Of a stretch of 47,525 bases of DNA, positions 1-8,779 are shown in pieces. A model generated the notes under the pieces. It worked only from the letters and a program-made list of their open reading frames with translations. It made no database searches and had not been told where the DNA came from. The position numbers were made by a program, and so were the translations under genes. Every line of letters starts with the position of its first letter. Positions within the stretch are counted from its first letter, which is position 1. This DNA comes from Roseofilum halophilum BLCC-M91 (GTDB lineage Bacteria; Cyanobacteriota; Cyanobacteriia; Cyanobacteriales; Desertifilaceae), in assembly GCF_030068445.1 (NCBI RefSeq), contig NZ_JAQPOK010000069.1:1-47525 (forward strand), read 5' to 3'.

Positions 1-99
1 GCCGCAGGACTTGCGGTGTCAGTCTGTGGAGCGAGTGTAAGACCAGAGCGGAGTAAATCCGTAAAGGCAACTGCTATGAAGCAGAAACCTAAATTGTGA
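1..99 (+). CDS. tnpB: TnpB-family RNA-guided nuclease, C-terminal end only (partial at window edge)
   Basis: The plus-strand frame from base 1 reads 32 residues and stops with TGA at 97-99. It contains the strings LAVSVCGASVRPERS and AMKQKPKL. This Gly/Val-Arg-Pro and MKQ-rich tail is typical of cyanobacterial OrfB/TnpB proteins of IS200/IS605-type elements, RNA-guided nucleases that cut the empty donor site. The catalytic RuvC and zinc-finger parts lie off the window, so activity cannot be judged. An element right end follows directly. The call rests on a short tail but is backed by that hairpin. Confidence 0.72.
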   Translation, partial: AAGLAVSVCGASVRPERSKSVKATAMKQKPKL

Positions 100-140
100 G
101 GTTTAGGAATCACCGCCCTTCTAGGGCGGTGAGGATGTCA
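85..140 (+). mobile_element. IS200/IS605-type right end and probable 3' end of the TnpB guide RNA
   Basis: Two stem-loops overlap and follow the tnpB stop: AAACCT (85-90) with AGGTTT (99-104), then CACCGCCC (111-118) with GGGCGGTG (124-131) around a 5-base loop, then GAGGATGTCA. In this family the right-end hairpin is both the transposase recognition structure and the last stem of the omega RNA, and the guide is read from flanking DNA. By analogy the guide would begin near 141; the exact boundary is inferred. Confidence 0.6.
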
Positions 141-255
141 ATCTCCCTCTTGTGTCAATTTCAGAGATCGCGTCGCCGTTCCTGCAAGAGTTCTAGAATT
201 CAGTCAAAAAAAGGGTTTTCCCAGTTTGACAAAAGAGGGCTAATCGAGTCCCTGG

Positions 256-1557
256 TCACCTATAAATCAGGATTTGGTCGCGGGAAAAGTGCCCAAGGGT
301 GCGTAAAGCAGGGGGCAGTGGCGATCGCAGATGTATACGCTCTGGAGGATGGGTGACTCCTCCCCAATGTCGGGCTAATGTGCCCAGTAATTCGTCTTGC
401 TGAAGACGAAACCCTTCAATGTCCCAGCCTTGGTTCATGATACTAAACCAGACTAACCCCCGATCGCGGGTAAAGATTACGCCCGCTAAAGCGCTCACAG
501 TTGATAATGTACCCGTTTTAACGATACTATACAGGGGTGGCTGGCGATCGTGAATCGTTCCTCCATCATACCCAACCACCGGAAAAATATCGGCAATACT
601 GAGATGGTAAAACTGTAAATAAGATTGAATGGCCATCAATAACAGGACAGAAGCACGGGGAGACATGCGATTGTCTTGACCTAATCCCGATCCATTGATC
701 AGGTGTAGTTCGGCTGCGGGAATACCGGCAAACGTGCGTGCCATCTCTTCGACCCGATCGCCTCCTCCTAGGGATTGGGCAATGGTTTCCGATAACCGAT
801 TGTGACTATAGACATTCATGCGTCTGAGGATCTCCACCAGTGCCAGAGACCGATGATATAACACTGGGGTCAAGGGATTAGGGGGAACTTGGGAACGAAT
901 GGAACCGGCGATCGCTACTTGGGGCCGTGGTAAATGATGGGGTAAACTGCGATAGTGATTTTCCAGGTGAGTATCCCAGAGATCGGCGTTAATGCTGCGA
1001 TAAAACAGTTCCCCCACCGTAGCTAGATCGGTTTTATAGTTCATCCACATCGGGCCCGTAATGATTAAATCGCCGGTAACTTGCGTAATTCCTAATTGAT
1101 GAAGCTGCTGACCCATGGCGATCGCCTCTTGCCACACCAACAGGGGATCGCCTCCCCCGATAATCACTAAATCCCCTTCCACCACACCATCTTCGATTTT
1201 ACCGGCGATCGCCACTTGCGTCGTAAACTGATGATAGGGGCCCCACTCTTTCAGAGCCGCTAACGTGGTCGCTACTTTGGTTAAGGAAGCACCAGAAAAT
1301 AACGCTTTGCCCTGATGGTTAAATAAAATCTGTTCTCCCGATTGTAACCATACACCATGAGCGCTTTGACCGAGGCTTTTTTGACTCCAACTTTTGAGAT
1401 ACGGGTCAATCTGGTTAGCCAGATCAACCGTTGGATCGGAATACAGAACCCATCGAGAGGTATTTTGTTGCCAAGTCACCGGGATTTGCAAAACCGCCTC
1501 TAATCCCGCTCGATCTAACCATAAGGCTAGGGGTATTGCACTTAACCATTCCAACAC
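256..1557 (-). CDS. dacB: D-alanyl-D-alanine carboxypeptidase, PBP4 / S13 family
   Basis: The 433-residue product is a low-molecular-weight penicillin-binding protein that trims D-Ala from, or cleaves cross-links in, peptidoglycan in the periplasm. The three active-site motifs are present and in order: SLTK at residues 91-94, SHN at 251-253 and KTG at 347-349. The long insert between the first two motifs fits the S13/PBP4 class. The N-terminus is hydrophobic but not a textbook signal peptide, so export signals are uncertain. It runs toward the tnpB remnant, with about 115 bp between its stop and the IS end. Its neighbour ycf51 is divergent. Confidence 0.9.
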   Translation of the reverse strand: MLEWLSAIPLALWLDRAGLEAVLQIPVTWQQNTSRWVLYSDPTVDLANQIDPYLKSWSQKSLGQSAHGVWLQSGEQILFNHQGKALFSGASLTKVATTLAALKEWGPYHQFTTQVAIAGKIEDGVVEGDLVIIGGGDPLLVWQEAIAMGQQLHQLGITQVTGDLIITGPMWMNYKTDLATVGELFYRSINADLWDTHLENHYRSLPHHLPRPQVAIAGSIRSQVPPNPLTPVLYHRSLALVEILRRMNVYSHNRLSETIAQSLGGGDRVEEMARTFAGIPAAELHLINGSGLGQDNRMSPRASVLLLMAIQSYLQFYHLSIADIFPVVGYDGGTIHDRQPPLYSIVKTGTLSTVSALAGVIFTRDRGLVWFSIMNQGWDIEGFRLQQDELLGTLARHWGGVTHPPERIHLRSPLPPALRTLGHFSRDQILIYR

Positions 1558-1682
1558 GATCGATCTCCAGTCGCGGAAAACACTCTAAGGTTAACTACCG
1601 TTGAAGATGCACCCAGGCTCTCCCATCGCAAGTTGCCTCAATGATTTATCATAAATTTTATGTAACTTAAGATAACATTGTT

Positions 1683-2204
1683 ATGCCCTCAACCGCAGAT
1701 TTTTTACAGGCTTCTGAGTGGTTTGCGATCGCCACTGGAGTCAGCATTGCCTTTACCGTCCTTTGCTTTTTATTTAAGTGGGGGTTTCGCTTCCGCTTTG
1801 TCGGCATCAGTTCGTTTATGGTGGTCTTAACCGTCAGCTTATTTTCCTTGAGCTTAGTTCCCTTTACCCAAACGGTCGTTCCTGGATCGGTGCGTTATTC
1901 TCTCGTGTTTGATAATGGCGCAACCCATACTGTGATTGCCGTACCGCCCCAAATTACGGAATCGGAATTAGAAGCAACCCTCAAGCAAGCAGCCATTAAC
2001 CTCTTTTCCTATGGGCGATCGGCAACCGATAGCGATCGCTTAACCGTACTTGCACGCACCATTGTCCACCCCGACTCCAAAGTATCAGAGGCGATATATT
2101 TAGGAAAAGCGGAACAATCCATTTATCAAGGAGACGATCAAAACATTACTGTGGAGATTGACCAACAAAAACTCAAACAACTTCAGACATTGAACCTTTC
2201 TTAA
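1683..2204 (+). CDS. ycf51: Ycf51 family protein (DUF2518)
   Basis: This 173-residue protein matches the Ycf51/DUF2518 family, conserved in cyanobacteria and some plastids and of unknown function. Two hydrophobic segments (about residues 14-30 and 38-62) precede a soluble alpha/beta-looking domain, so it is probably anchored in a membrane with the C-terminal part on one side. The ATG at 1683 follows an AT-rich stretch with no strong Shine-Dalgarno. The gene is divergent from dacB and convergent with the M16 peptidase gene, with a hairpin cluster between them. Confidence 0.85.
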   Translation: MPSTADFLQASEWFAIATGVSIAFTVLCFLFKWGFRFRFVGISSFMVVLTVSLFSLSLVPFTQTVVPGSVRYSLVFDNGATHTVIAVPPQITESELEATLKQAAINLFSYGRSATDSDRLTVLARTIVHPDSKVSEAIYLGKAEQSIYQGDDQNITVEIDQQKLKQLQTLNLS

Positions 2205-2213
2205 TCGGGAGAT

Positions 2214-2274
2214 CCAGAGTTCAAATCCTCCCCGCCCTGGAAGGACGGGGTTTCAGCCCCATTTTTGGGGTGAA
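2214..2274. terminator. Paired-hairpin palindrome between convergent genes, likely bidirectional terminator
   Basis: The 70-bp gap between convergent ycf51 and the M16 gene holds a CCCCGCCC/GGACGGGG stem (about 2230-2250) and a GCCCC/GGGGT stem (about 2256-2271), enclosed by AGTTCA and TGAACT. The arrangement suits termination from both sides. It also resembles the hairpin ends of IS200/IS605-derived elements, so it may be an old element end now used as a terminator. Confidence 0.5.
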
Positions 2275-2275
2275 C

Positions 2276-3760
2276 TTAACTTTGTCCGGGAATCGTAATA
2301 TCGATCGCCGTCACCTGACCATCGTCACTTAACGCGCTCAAAGGTGGGTTAATTTGTTCTTGATTTCCTACCACCAAGGTCACCATTTTTTCCGGTTTCA
2401 AATACTCCTGAGCCACTCGTTGTACATCTTCAATGGTGGTTGCTTCCACACCCCGTTGATATTGGAAAATAAAATCTTCAGGATAGCCATAATAGGAATA
2501 GCGCATCAGGCGGGAAAGGGTTTGGGAGGGTTTTTGGAAATTAAACACAAAAGAATTGAGTACCCCATCCTTAGCGGCCGTTAATTCTTGGTCAGTAATC
2601 GGGTTTTGGATGATGCGATTCAACTCTTGGCGCAGGGACTCAATAAAGGGAACCGTTGCTTCTGAACGAGTTGAACCCCCAGCAATTAATATCCCTGGAT
2701 AGTCATAACGAGGACTCCAAACGCCATAGACAGCATAAGCTAACCCTTGACGCGATCGCACCTCATTAAACAAACGACCCCCCAACCCATTCAACACCTC
2801 ATTCATCACCGACAGGGCAAAAAAGTCAGGATTATCCAACTGTCCCCCCAAATGACCCATCAACACATTGCTCTGAGTCAGTTGGGGTTGATTAACCATA
2901 AAGATCCCTTCGGTTTGCGCTTGGGAAACCTGGGGTAGGGGAGGACGCTTAAAATTAGGATTCGGTTGCCAATCTCCAAATGTCGCTTCTAACTTTGCTC
3001 GCATTTGGCCTGGATCGAAATCGCCGACCAAACCCAACATCATATTATTGGGGACAAAATACTGTTGATAAAAGTCAATTAAATCCTGCCGTTTAATCGC
3101 GTCTAAAGTCTCATATTCCACCGTCCGCGCATAGGGACTTTCTGCCCCATAAATCAACTTCTGAAATTCTCGACTAGCGATATTATCTGGGCTATCATTG
3201 CGACGGGCAATACTGCCTTCGAGTTGAGTTTTGGCTAACTCCAGTTGCTGGGGATCAAAGGCCGGTTGACGCAACACTTGGGCAAATAGTCTTAACACCT
3301 CATCCGTATCCGGGGTTAGGGCGCTAAAATGGGCGGTAGCAGCCGAGGTACTAATCGAGGTTTCAATGGAAGCGGCTCGATCTTCGAGCGCTCGGTTGAG
3401 TTGATCGGGGGTATAGGTTTGGGTTCCCCCACTACGCATCACGGTTCCGACTAACCCCGCTAACCCGACTTTTTCCTGGGGTTCCAGGCGATCGCCCGTA
3501 TGAAACATCGCTCTTCCCGTCACCAAGGGTAAGTCCCGGTCTTCCATCAAAAAGACCTCAATCCCATTGTCCATCGTAAATTGGGTATACTCTGGAACCG
3601 TCACCTCCGGAAGGGGAGGAAAGGTTAACTCGTCGTAGGGCTTGGCCTGAGCTGCAACCGCCGATTCATGCCATTGAACCGTTAAGGTTAAACTGAGTAC
3701 CATTAAAGCCAGCCACAGCCCCCGAACTATCTTTTTGATCACTCGTCTTACTTGCATCAT
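2276..3760 (-). CDS. M16 family peptidase subunit without the zinc motif
   Basis: The 494-residue M16 (insulinase/MPP-like) protein has an N-terminal hydrophobic segment (residues 13-37) that looks like a signal peptide. Where active M16 members carry HxxEH, this one has GLAGLVGTV (about 99-107), so it cannot bind zinc in the usual way. It keeps the substrate-binding R/Y pair in the C-terminal half, in RSRQGLAYAVYG (R335, Y342). In two-chain M16B enzymes one subunit gives zinc and the other gives R/Y, so this is probably the helper half of the enzyme encoded just upstream at 3793-5355. A heptamer repeat fills the gap between the genes. Confidence 0.88.
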   Translation of the reverse strand: MMQVRRVIKKIVRGLWLALMVLSLTLTVQWHESAVAAQAKPYDELTFPPLPEVTVPEYTQFTMDNGIEVFLMEDRDLPLVTGRAMFHTGDRLEPQEKVGLAGLVGTVMRSGGTQTYTPDQLNRALEDRAASIETSISTSAATAHFSALTPDTDEVLRLFAQVLRQPAFDPQQLELAKTQLEGSIARRNDSPDNIASREFQKLIYGAESPYARTVEYETLDAIKRQDLIDFYQQYFVPNNMMLGLVGDFDPGQMRAKLEATFGDWQPNPNFKRPPLPQVSQAQTEGIFMVNQPQLTQSNVLMGHLGGQLDNPDFFALSVMNEVLNGLGGRLFNEVRSRQGLAYAVYGVWSPRYDYPGILIAGGSTRSEATVPFIESLRQELNRIIQNPITDQELTAAKDGVLNSFVFNFQKPSQTLSRLMRYSYYGYPEDFIFQYQRGVEATTIEDVQRVAQEYLKPEKMVTLVVGNQEQINPPLSALSDDGQVTAIDITIPGQS

Positions 3761-3766
3761 TGTTTT

Positions 3767-3790
3767 GGGTAATGGGTAATGGGTAATGGG
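3767..3790. repeat. Heptamer tandem repeat (GGGTAAT unit)
   Basis: Just over three copies of GGGTAAT lie in the 32-bp gap between the two M16 genes, immediately upstream of the start of the downstream gene. The tract therefore occupies the space where its ribosome-binding site should be. Confidence 0.9.
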
Positions 3791-3792
3791 TT

Positions 3793-5355
3793 TTAATTAC
3801 TTGCCGTTAACAAGCGCCCGATGGTGCGATTTTCTGGGGTAAACGTTGTTTTTGCGACGCGCTGAATCGCTTCCGGAGTCACCGCTTCAATGGCTTCAAT
3901 TTCCTGAAATAAATTGCGCCAAGATCCACTTTTAGCTTCATATTCAGCTAACAAACTGGCTAAACCTGAATTCGAGTCCAATGTGCCGAGTAAACTGGCT
4001 TTGGCTTGAGTTTTCACCCGGTCTAATTCTTCTTGGCTCACGGGTTCGGTTTTCAGTCGTTCAATTTCCATGCCTAAAGCTTCTGCTACCCGATCAACCG
4101 TACTTCCTGGAGCGGTTAAACTGTAGAACAGCATTAAATTGGGGTATTTATCTCCAGGGAAGCCACTAAACCCAGCCGCAGATAGGGAAACTTGTTTCTC
4201 TTCGACTAAGGATTTATACAAGCGAGCCGTGCGCCCATCACTGAGAATCGCCCCCATCAGATCGTAGACCGCGTGATCGGGATGACTTCCGGCTGGCCGG
4301 TGATAGCCTTCGAGGTACATGGGCTGGGTGGGTAATTCTAGGGTGACTTCTCGCGTTTCGGTTTGCGGGGGTTCCACCGGTAGATTGACCTTGGGAGTGG
4401 GGCGAGCAGGAAAGCGACCAAAATAGGTTTGAGCTAGTTTTTTGACTTCTGAGGTGTTAATATCACCGACGATCGCCACAATTAGATTATTGGGCACATA
4501 ATAGGTCTCGAAGAAATCTCTCACATCTTGCCGTCTCAGGTTGCGTAAGTCTTCTTCATAGCCGATCACGGGTTGGCGATAGGGATGAACTTTGAAGGCG
4601 GCATCTTGGAAGGCTTCAATCATTTTGCCGATGGGGGAATTATCCGTACGCATCCGTCGCTCTTCGAGAATCACGTCTTTTTCTTGATAAAATTCCCGAA
4701 ATACGGGGTCTAGGAAGCGATCGGATTCTAGGGACATCCACAACTCTAATTTATTAGAAGGCAGGCTAAAGAAGTAGCGAGTAGCATCAGTCGAGGTTGT
4801 GGCATTGAGTCCGACTCCTCCGAAGCGTTCGACGATTTGACCAAATTCGTTTTGTTTGATGTATTGGGAGGCTTTTTGATTGATCCGAGTGAATTCGGCT
4901 TGTAGGTCTTGCGCTTTTTCGGTATTTCCGTTGGCTTTAGCGGCTTGAATTCGATCGAAGAGGCGATCGAGTTCATCCATTAAGGGTTTTTCGGCTTCAT
5001 AGTCCGTTGTGCCAATATCTGTCGTTCCCTTAAAGGCTAAGTGTTCCAAGTAATGGGCAACACCGGTTTCACCTACGGGTTCATTGGCTCCGCCGACATC
5101 TGCGTAGAGCATGAAGGAGACTACCGGGGCTTGATGGCGTTCTAGGACAATAAATTTGATGCCATTTTCTAGTGTAAAGGTTTTAACTTGTTTTTCAACT
5201 TTATCTAAATAGGGTTGAATGGAAAACTCGCTCGAATCTTGAATTAAGGCGATCGCCGGTTGTACCCCCAGTACATAAATACTCAGAAATACACTCAGCA
5301 GTATCACGCCTAATTTCTTGAGATTCCCCGGATCGATTGACCAGATGTTTTTCAT
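3793..5355 (-). CDS. M16 family zinc peptidase, catalytic subunit
   Basis: The 520-residue product has an N-terminal hydrophobic segment (about 16-36) ending near an AIA site, so it is probably exported. The zinc motif HYLEH is at residues 101-105, and the third ligand is expected in the acidic patch near 224-232 (EKDVILEERR). The R/Y pair of the C-terminal half is missing (VEEKQVSLSAAG in its place). Together with the neighbouring zinc-less, R/Y-bearing protein this fits a heterodimeric M16B peptidase that degrades peptides in the periplasm. The substrate is unknown. It is first in a two-gene cluster. Confidence 0.9.
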   Translation of the reverse strand: MKNIWSIDPGNLKKLGVILLSVFLSIYVLGVQPAIALIQDSSEFSIQPYLDKVEKQVKTFTLENGIKFIVLERHQAPVVSFMLYADVGGANEPVGETGVAHYLEHLAFKGTTDIGTTDYEAEKPLMDELDRLFDRIQAAKANGNTEKAQDLQAEFTRINQKASQYIKQNEFGQIVERFGGVGLNATTSTDATRYFFSLPSNKLELWMSLESDRFLDPVFREFYQEKDVILEERRMRTDNSPIGKMIEAFQDAAFKVHPYRQPVIGYEEDLRNLRRQDVRDFFETYYVPNNLIVAIVGDINTSEVKKLAQTYFGRFPARPTPKVNLPVEPPQTETREVTLELPTQPMYLEGYHRPAGSHPDHAVYDLMGAILSDGRTARLYKSLVEEKQVSLSAAGFSGFPGDKYPNLMLFYSLTAPGSTVDRVAEALGMEIERLKTEPVSQEELDRVKTQAKASLLGTLDSNSGLASLLAEYEAKSGSWRNLFQEIEAIEAVTPEAIQRVAKTTFTPENRTIGRLLTASN

Positions 5356-5387
5356 AATTCACATAACCTTAACTTGTTAGCAATACT

Positions 5388-5422
5388 GATTACCGATTAC
5401 CCATTACCGCGCAAAGCCCTAT
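5388..5422. repeat. Heptamer tract plus degenerate GCGCAAAGCCCTATA tail
   Basis: Copies of ATTACCG/ATTACCC run directly into GCGCAAAGCCCTATA. This is a degenerate version of the heptamer plus GCGAAGCGCTGTAT composite seen at 11546 and 44243. It lies between uppS and the M16 genes. Confidence 0.7.
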
Positions 5423-5425
5423 AAC

Positions 5426-6190
5426 TTAAGACTTCACTTTACCAAAGCGGCGATCGCGCTTTTGGAACTCCCATAGCGCCCGATGCATCTGGGCGCGGTC
5501 AAAATCCGGCCACAGGGTATCCGTAATATAAATTTCCGAGTAGGCCAACTGCCACAGGAGGAAATTACTAATTCGCATTTCCCCACTGGTGCGAATCAAC
5601 AGATCCGGATCGCCAATACCTACGGTACACAAATGGCGCTCAAACAAGGCTTGGTCAATATCTTCAGGATTTAATGTGCCCTGTTTCACTTCAGCCGCTA
5701 GAGCTTGACAGACTTGTAAAATTTCCTGCCGTCCCCCATAATTCGTCGCCACCGTAAAGCGCATCCCTTGATTTTCCGTCGTGCTGCCCACGCTGCGATG
5801 CATTTGTTTTTTCAAGGACTCTGGTAACTCTTGAAGTTTGCCCACTAACTCTAAATGGATCTGGCGCTGCATCAGTTCCGGTAATTCCCATCGCAAGAAC
5901 TGCTCAATCAACGTCATAATCACGTTAACTTCCTGCTGGGGGCGATTCCAATTTTCTGTAGAAAACGCATAAACCGTCAAGGCTTGAATTCCCCAATCAT
6001 CACAACAGCGCACCAATTCTCGCAAGGCATCCACCCCACGGGGATGTCCCATAATTCTAGGAAGTCCTCTGCGCTGGGCCCACCGACCATTACCATCCAT
6101 AATTACTGCAACATGACGAGGAAGCTTTTGGGGATCGAGGTCACTAGGGAGAGTCTTCAAAGTATTGTCAATAATTTGCTTTGCAGTCAT
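5426..6190 (-). CDS. uppS: Isoprenyl transferase (cis-prenyl, undecaprenyl diphosphate synthase)
   Basis: The 254-residue enzyme condenses isopentenyl diphosphate onto farnesyl diphosphate to make the C55 lipid carrier for peptidoglycan and polysaccharide building. The signature [16 protein letters not shown] holds the catalytic Asp at residue 32, and the C-terminal [15 protein letters not shown] block is intact. Its start overlaps the cdaA stop by 4 bp (6187-6190), so the two are surely cotranscribed and translationally coupled. Polyprenyl phosphate from this step would also feed the glycosyltransferases at 40130-43232. Confidence 0.95.
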   Translation of the reverse strand: MTAKQIIDNTLKTLPSDLDPQKLPRHVAVIMDGNGRWAQRRGLPRIMGHPRGVDALRELVRCCDDWGIQALTVYAFSTENWNRPQQEVNVIMTLIEQFLRWELPELMQRQIHLELVGKLQELPESLKKQMHRSVGSTTENQGMRFTVATNYGGRQEILQVCQALAAEVKQGTLNPEDIDQALFERHLCTVGIGDPDLLIRTSGEMRISNFLLWQLAYSEIYITDTLWPDFDRAQMHRALWEFQKRDRRFGKVKS

Positions 6191-7110
6191 TTTTTCTTTT
6201 GAGAATCAGAAGAAGGTAAACGGAGTAGGCGTGCAACCATGGCTGCGCCTTGAGAATTGATTTGGCGGCCCAAATTTCGCAAATCGGGGGCTACAGCCTC
6301 CCGTTCTACTGATTGAGAGAATTTGGCTTCCAAGAGTTCCTTTAGTTTACTGCTGGTTAAGGGACGATTCAGGAGACCCCCCTCGGCCAGAGAAATAGAG
6401 CCAGTTTCTTCAGAAACAACGACGCACAGACAGTTTTCTACCCGGTCAGTAATGCCCATGGCGGCTCGGTGACGAGTGCCCAGCTTACGGGAGGCGGTGC
6501 GATCGGATAGGGGTAAAATCACTCCGGCAGCAATAATGCGAGACATGCGAATCCAAACGGCTCCATCATGTAACAGGGTACTGGTTTGGAAAATAGTTTG
6601 TAATAACTCCTTGGAGACTTCTGCATTTAACCTTACACCAGGAACTGAAAAATCGCGTTCGTCAATGGGCCCGGTGGTTTCTAAAATCAGCAGTGCCCCG
6701 GTTCGATTTTGAGAGAGGTCTTTGACTGCATCGACAATTTCATCAATTACACTCTCAGCTTTGGGGGGAGGTTCCGATGGGGGGAGGAACAAATCAATGA
6801 TTTGTCCTTGGCCCAATTGTTCTAAGAATCGACGAAACTCGGACTGCAAAATTACAGCCATCGCGACAGCAGAACCAATAACTAATTTGTTTAACACAAA
6901 GCTGAGTAGGGTTAAGTTGATGAGGGTACTGATGGCGGTGGCCAGCATTAAAAGAATGAATCCTCGCACCATCCACAAGGTTCGACGTTCACCAATAATC
7001 ATCAAGACCATGTAGGTCAATATCAAGACCAAGATGAAGTCAACCGTATGCAGCAGGTTTTTTTGAGTATCAGTTAAGTTGGATAACCATTGTGTTAACA
7101 GATCTCCCAT
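6187..7110 (-). CDS. cdaA: Diadenylate cyclase CdaA
   Basis: The 307-residue membrane enzyme makes c-di-AMP from two ATP. Three hydrophobic segments fill residues 20-90, followed by the DisA_N cyclase domain with the hallmark motifs DGA (182-184, in LHDGAV) and RHR (213-215, in [10 protein letters not shown]). Its position between lysA and uppS places c-di-AMP synthesis in an operon of peptidoglycan precursor genes, as CdaA is linked to cell-wall genes in Firmicutes. The extended C-terminal tail (about 250-307) is less conserved. The partner regulators CdaR and GlmM are not in this window. Confidence 0.93.
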   Translation of the reverse strand: MGDLLTQWLSNLTDTQKNLLHTVDFILVLILTYMVLMIIGERRTLWMVRGFILLMLATAISTLINLTLLSFVLNKLVIGSAVAMAVILQSEFRRFLEQLGQGQIIDLFLPPSEPPPKAESVIDEIVDAVKDLSQNRTGALLILETTGPIDERDFSVPGVRLNAEVSKELLQTIFQTSTLLHDGAVWIRMSRIIAAGVILPLSDRTASRKLGTRHRAAMGITDRVENCLCVVVSEETGSISLAEGGLLNRPLTSSKLKELLEAKFSQSVEREAVAPDLRNLGRQINSQGAAMVARLLRLPSSDSQKKK

Positions 7111-7115
7111 AGCTA

Positions 7116-7183
7116 GGGAATAGGGAATAGGGAATAGGGAATAGGGAATGGGGAATGGGGAATGGGGAATGGGGAATGGGGAA
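7116..7183. repeat. GGGAATA / GGGGAAT tandem repeat upstream of cdaA
   Basis: Four or more GGGAATA units pass into about six GGGGAAT units. The tract begins 6 bp outside the cdaA start and covers its expected ribosome-binding site. Confidence 0.9.
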
Positions 7184-7261
7184 TACTGCTATATCCTACC
7201 TTGGACACTTGAGGCTAGGGACAGATTGAGTCTATCCCTAGCTTCGAGTCTGGGGTGACGG

Positions 7262-8668
7262 TTAAGAGATGGATTTGAGGCGATCCGGAAGGCGATCGCA
7301 GCTCACCAAGTCTTGATAGGTTTCCCGCTCAATAATCACTTGCCCTTGCCCATTTCCCACTAAGATAGCGGCTGGTCGGGTGACGCGGTTATAGTTGGAA
7401 GCCATACTATAGTTGTAGGCTCCGGTGGCAAAAATGGCGATCGCCTCTCCGGGTTGCAAGGGGGGAAATTGGGCCTGTTGAATGAGAATATCACCCGATT
7501 CACAATGTTTACCCGCTAGGGTTACGGTTTCTGTACAGGCTTCACCCATGCGATCGGCGGCCACCGCACGATAGAGGGCTTGATAGGTGATGGGACGAGC
7601 ATTGTCGGACATGCCCCCATCCACGGCGATATAGGTTCGCATGTTGGGAATGGCTTTACGGGAGCCAACGGTGTAAGCGGTGATACAGGATGAACCGACT
7701 AAGGATCGGCCCGGTTCACAGATGATATGGGGGGGAGCAATTTGGGCGCGATCGCAGGCGGTAACCATGGCGGTACATACTTGTTTTACCCAAGCTTCAA
7801 TGGAGGGGGGATCGTCCTCTTCCGTATAGCGAATGCCTAAACCCCCGCCCACATTTAAGACTGAGGGAGATAAGCCGATTTCCTTAGCTTTCAGGAACCA
7901 TTGCACCATCACAGCCGGGAGATCGTGGTGGGGTTCTAGTTCAAAAATCTGCGAGCCGATATGGGCGTGAAATCCTTGGAAATCTAAGCTCTTTTCTTGG
8001 GCAATCCCTTCTAAAACGGCTTCAATTTGATTGGGATCGAAGCCAAATTTACTGTCAATATGGCCCGTGCGAATATATTCATGGGTGTGACATTCGATGC
8101 CAGGTGTCAGCCGAATCAGGATGGGAACGGTTTTGCCTTGCTCTCGACTAAGTTGGGCTAGGGTTTGCAGTTCTAACCAGTTATCGACAACCACATGACA
8201 GCCCACGTCTAGAGCTTCTGCGAGTTCGGTAGCCGATTTATTATTGCCATGGAAGTAAATCCGAGGGGCTTGAACTCCTGCTTGTAGGGCAGTGTAGAGT
8301 TCTCCACCAGAAGCTACATCAATGCCTAACCCTTCTGAGGCGGCGATCGCACAAATAGCTAAACAATTCCACGCTTTCGAGGCATATAGAACCGTGGCTT
8401 CTCCCGGATAGTAGCGCTTAAAGGCTTCTCGATATTGGCGACAGGCAGCGCGTAAGCCCTCCTCATCGAGGATATAGAGGGGAGAGCCATAGGTTTTCAC
8501 TAACTCAGAAACAGTTACACCCCCAATGGTTAATTGATCGTTGCTGTTAACTTGAGCCGTTAGGGGCAGTAACTGTTGATTGGGCGATCTCTCACCCACA
8601 AGATTTTCGACGGAAGAAAGATAATCTGTGCCACGGGGTGGAGTAATACGGGAGGGTGTCGATACCAT
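7262..8668 (-). CDS. lysA: Diaminopimelate decarboxylase
   Basis: The 468-residue PLP enzyme converts meso-diaminopimelate to lysine, the last step of lysine synthesis. The PLP lysine is K98 in VLYASKAW. HIGSQI, NVGGGLG, EPGRS and CESGD motifs follow in order, and an aromatic YNYSM block closes the active site. The roughly 45-residue N-terminal extension is variable, and an internal start is possible. It is the first gene of a lysA-cdaA-uppS cluster and is divergent from rimI across about 110 bp. Confidence 0.95.
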   Translation of the reverse strand: MVSTPSRITPPRGTDYLSSVENLVGERSPNQQLLPLTAQVNSNDQLTIGGVTVSELVKTYGSPLYILDEEGLRAACRQYREAFKRYYPGEATVLYASKAWNCLAICAIAASEGLGIDVASGGELYTALQAGVQAPRIYFHGNNKSATELAEALDVGCHVVVDNWLELQTLAQLSREQGKTVPILIRLTPGIECHTHEYIRTGHIDSKFGFDPNQIEAVLEGIAQEKSLDFQGFHAHIGSQIFELEPHHDLPAVMVQWFLKAKEIGLSPSVLNVGGGLGIRYTEEDDPPSIEAWVKQVCTAMVTACDRAQIAPPHIICEPGRSLVGSSCITAYTVGSRKAIPNMRTYIAVDGGMSDNARPITYQALYRAVAADRMGEACTETVTLAGKHCESGDILIQQAQFPPLQPGEAIAIFATGAYNYSMASNYNRVTRPAAILVGNGQGQVIIERETYQDLVSCDRLPDRLKSIS

Positions 8669-8779
8669 AATCTCAGGAAAGCGAGTTCGTCATTCATTAT
8701 TAATTCGTTCTATACTCTATTGTCCATGGTGAACTGCAAATCACCAATAGTTATCTGTCAATCGGCTCAATACTCCTTT

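Noticed and set aside
96-356. 86-residue plus-strand frame after the tnpB stop
   Set aside because: It runs through the IS hairpin and the 3' end of dacB, with no protein-like features.
2214-2240. GAGTTCAAATCC looks like a tRNA T-arm
   Set aside because: The flanking bases do not pair as a T stem, and upstream sequence is ycf51 coding with no anticodon arm.
111-2274. A 2.1-kb composite element bounded by the two hairpins
   Set aside because: The hairpins differ in sequence, and the genes inside (dacB, ycf51) are ordinary core genes with no transposase.
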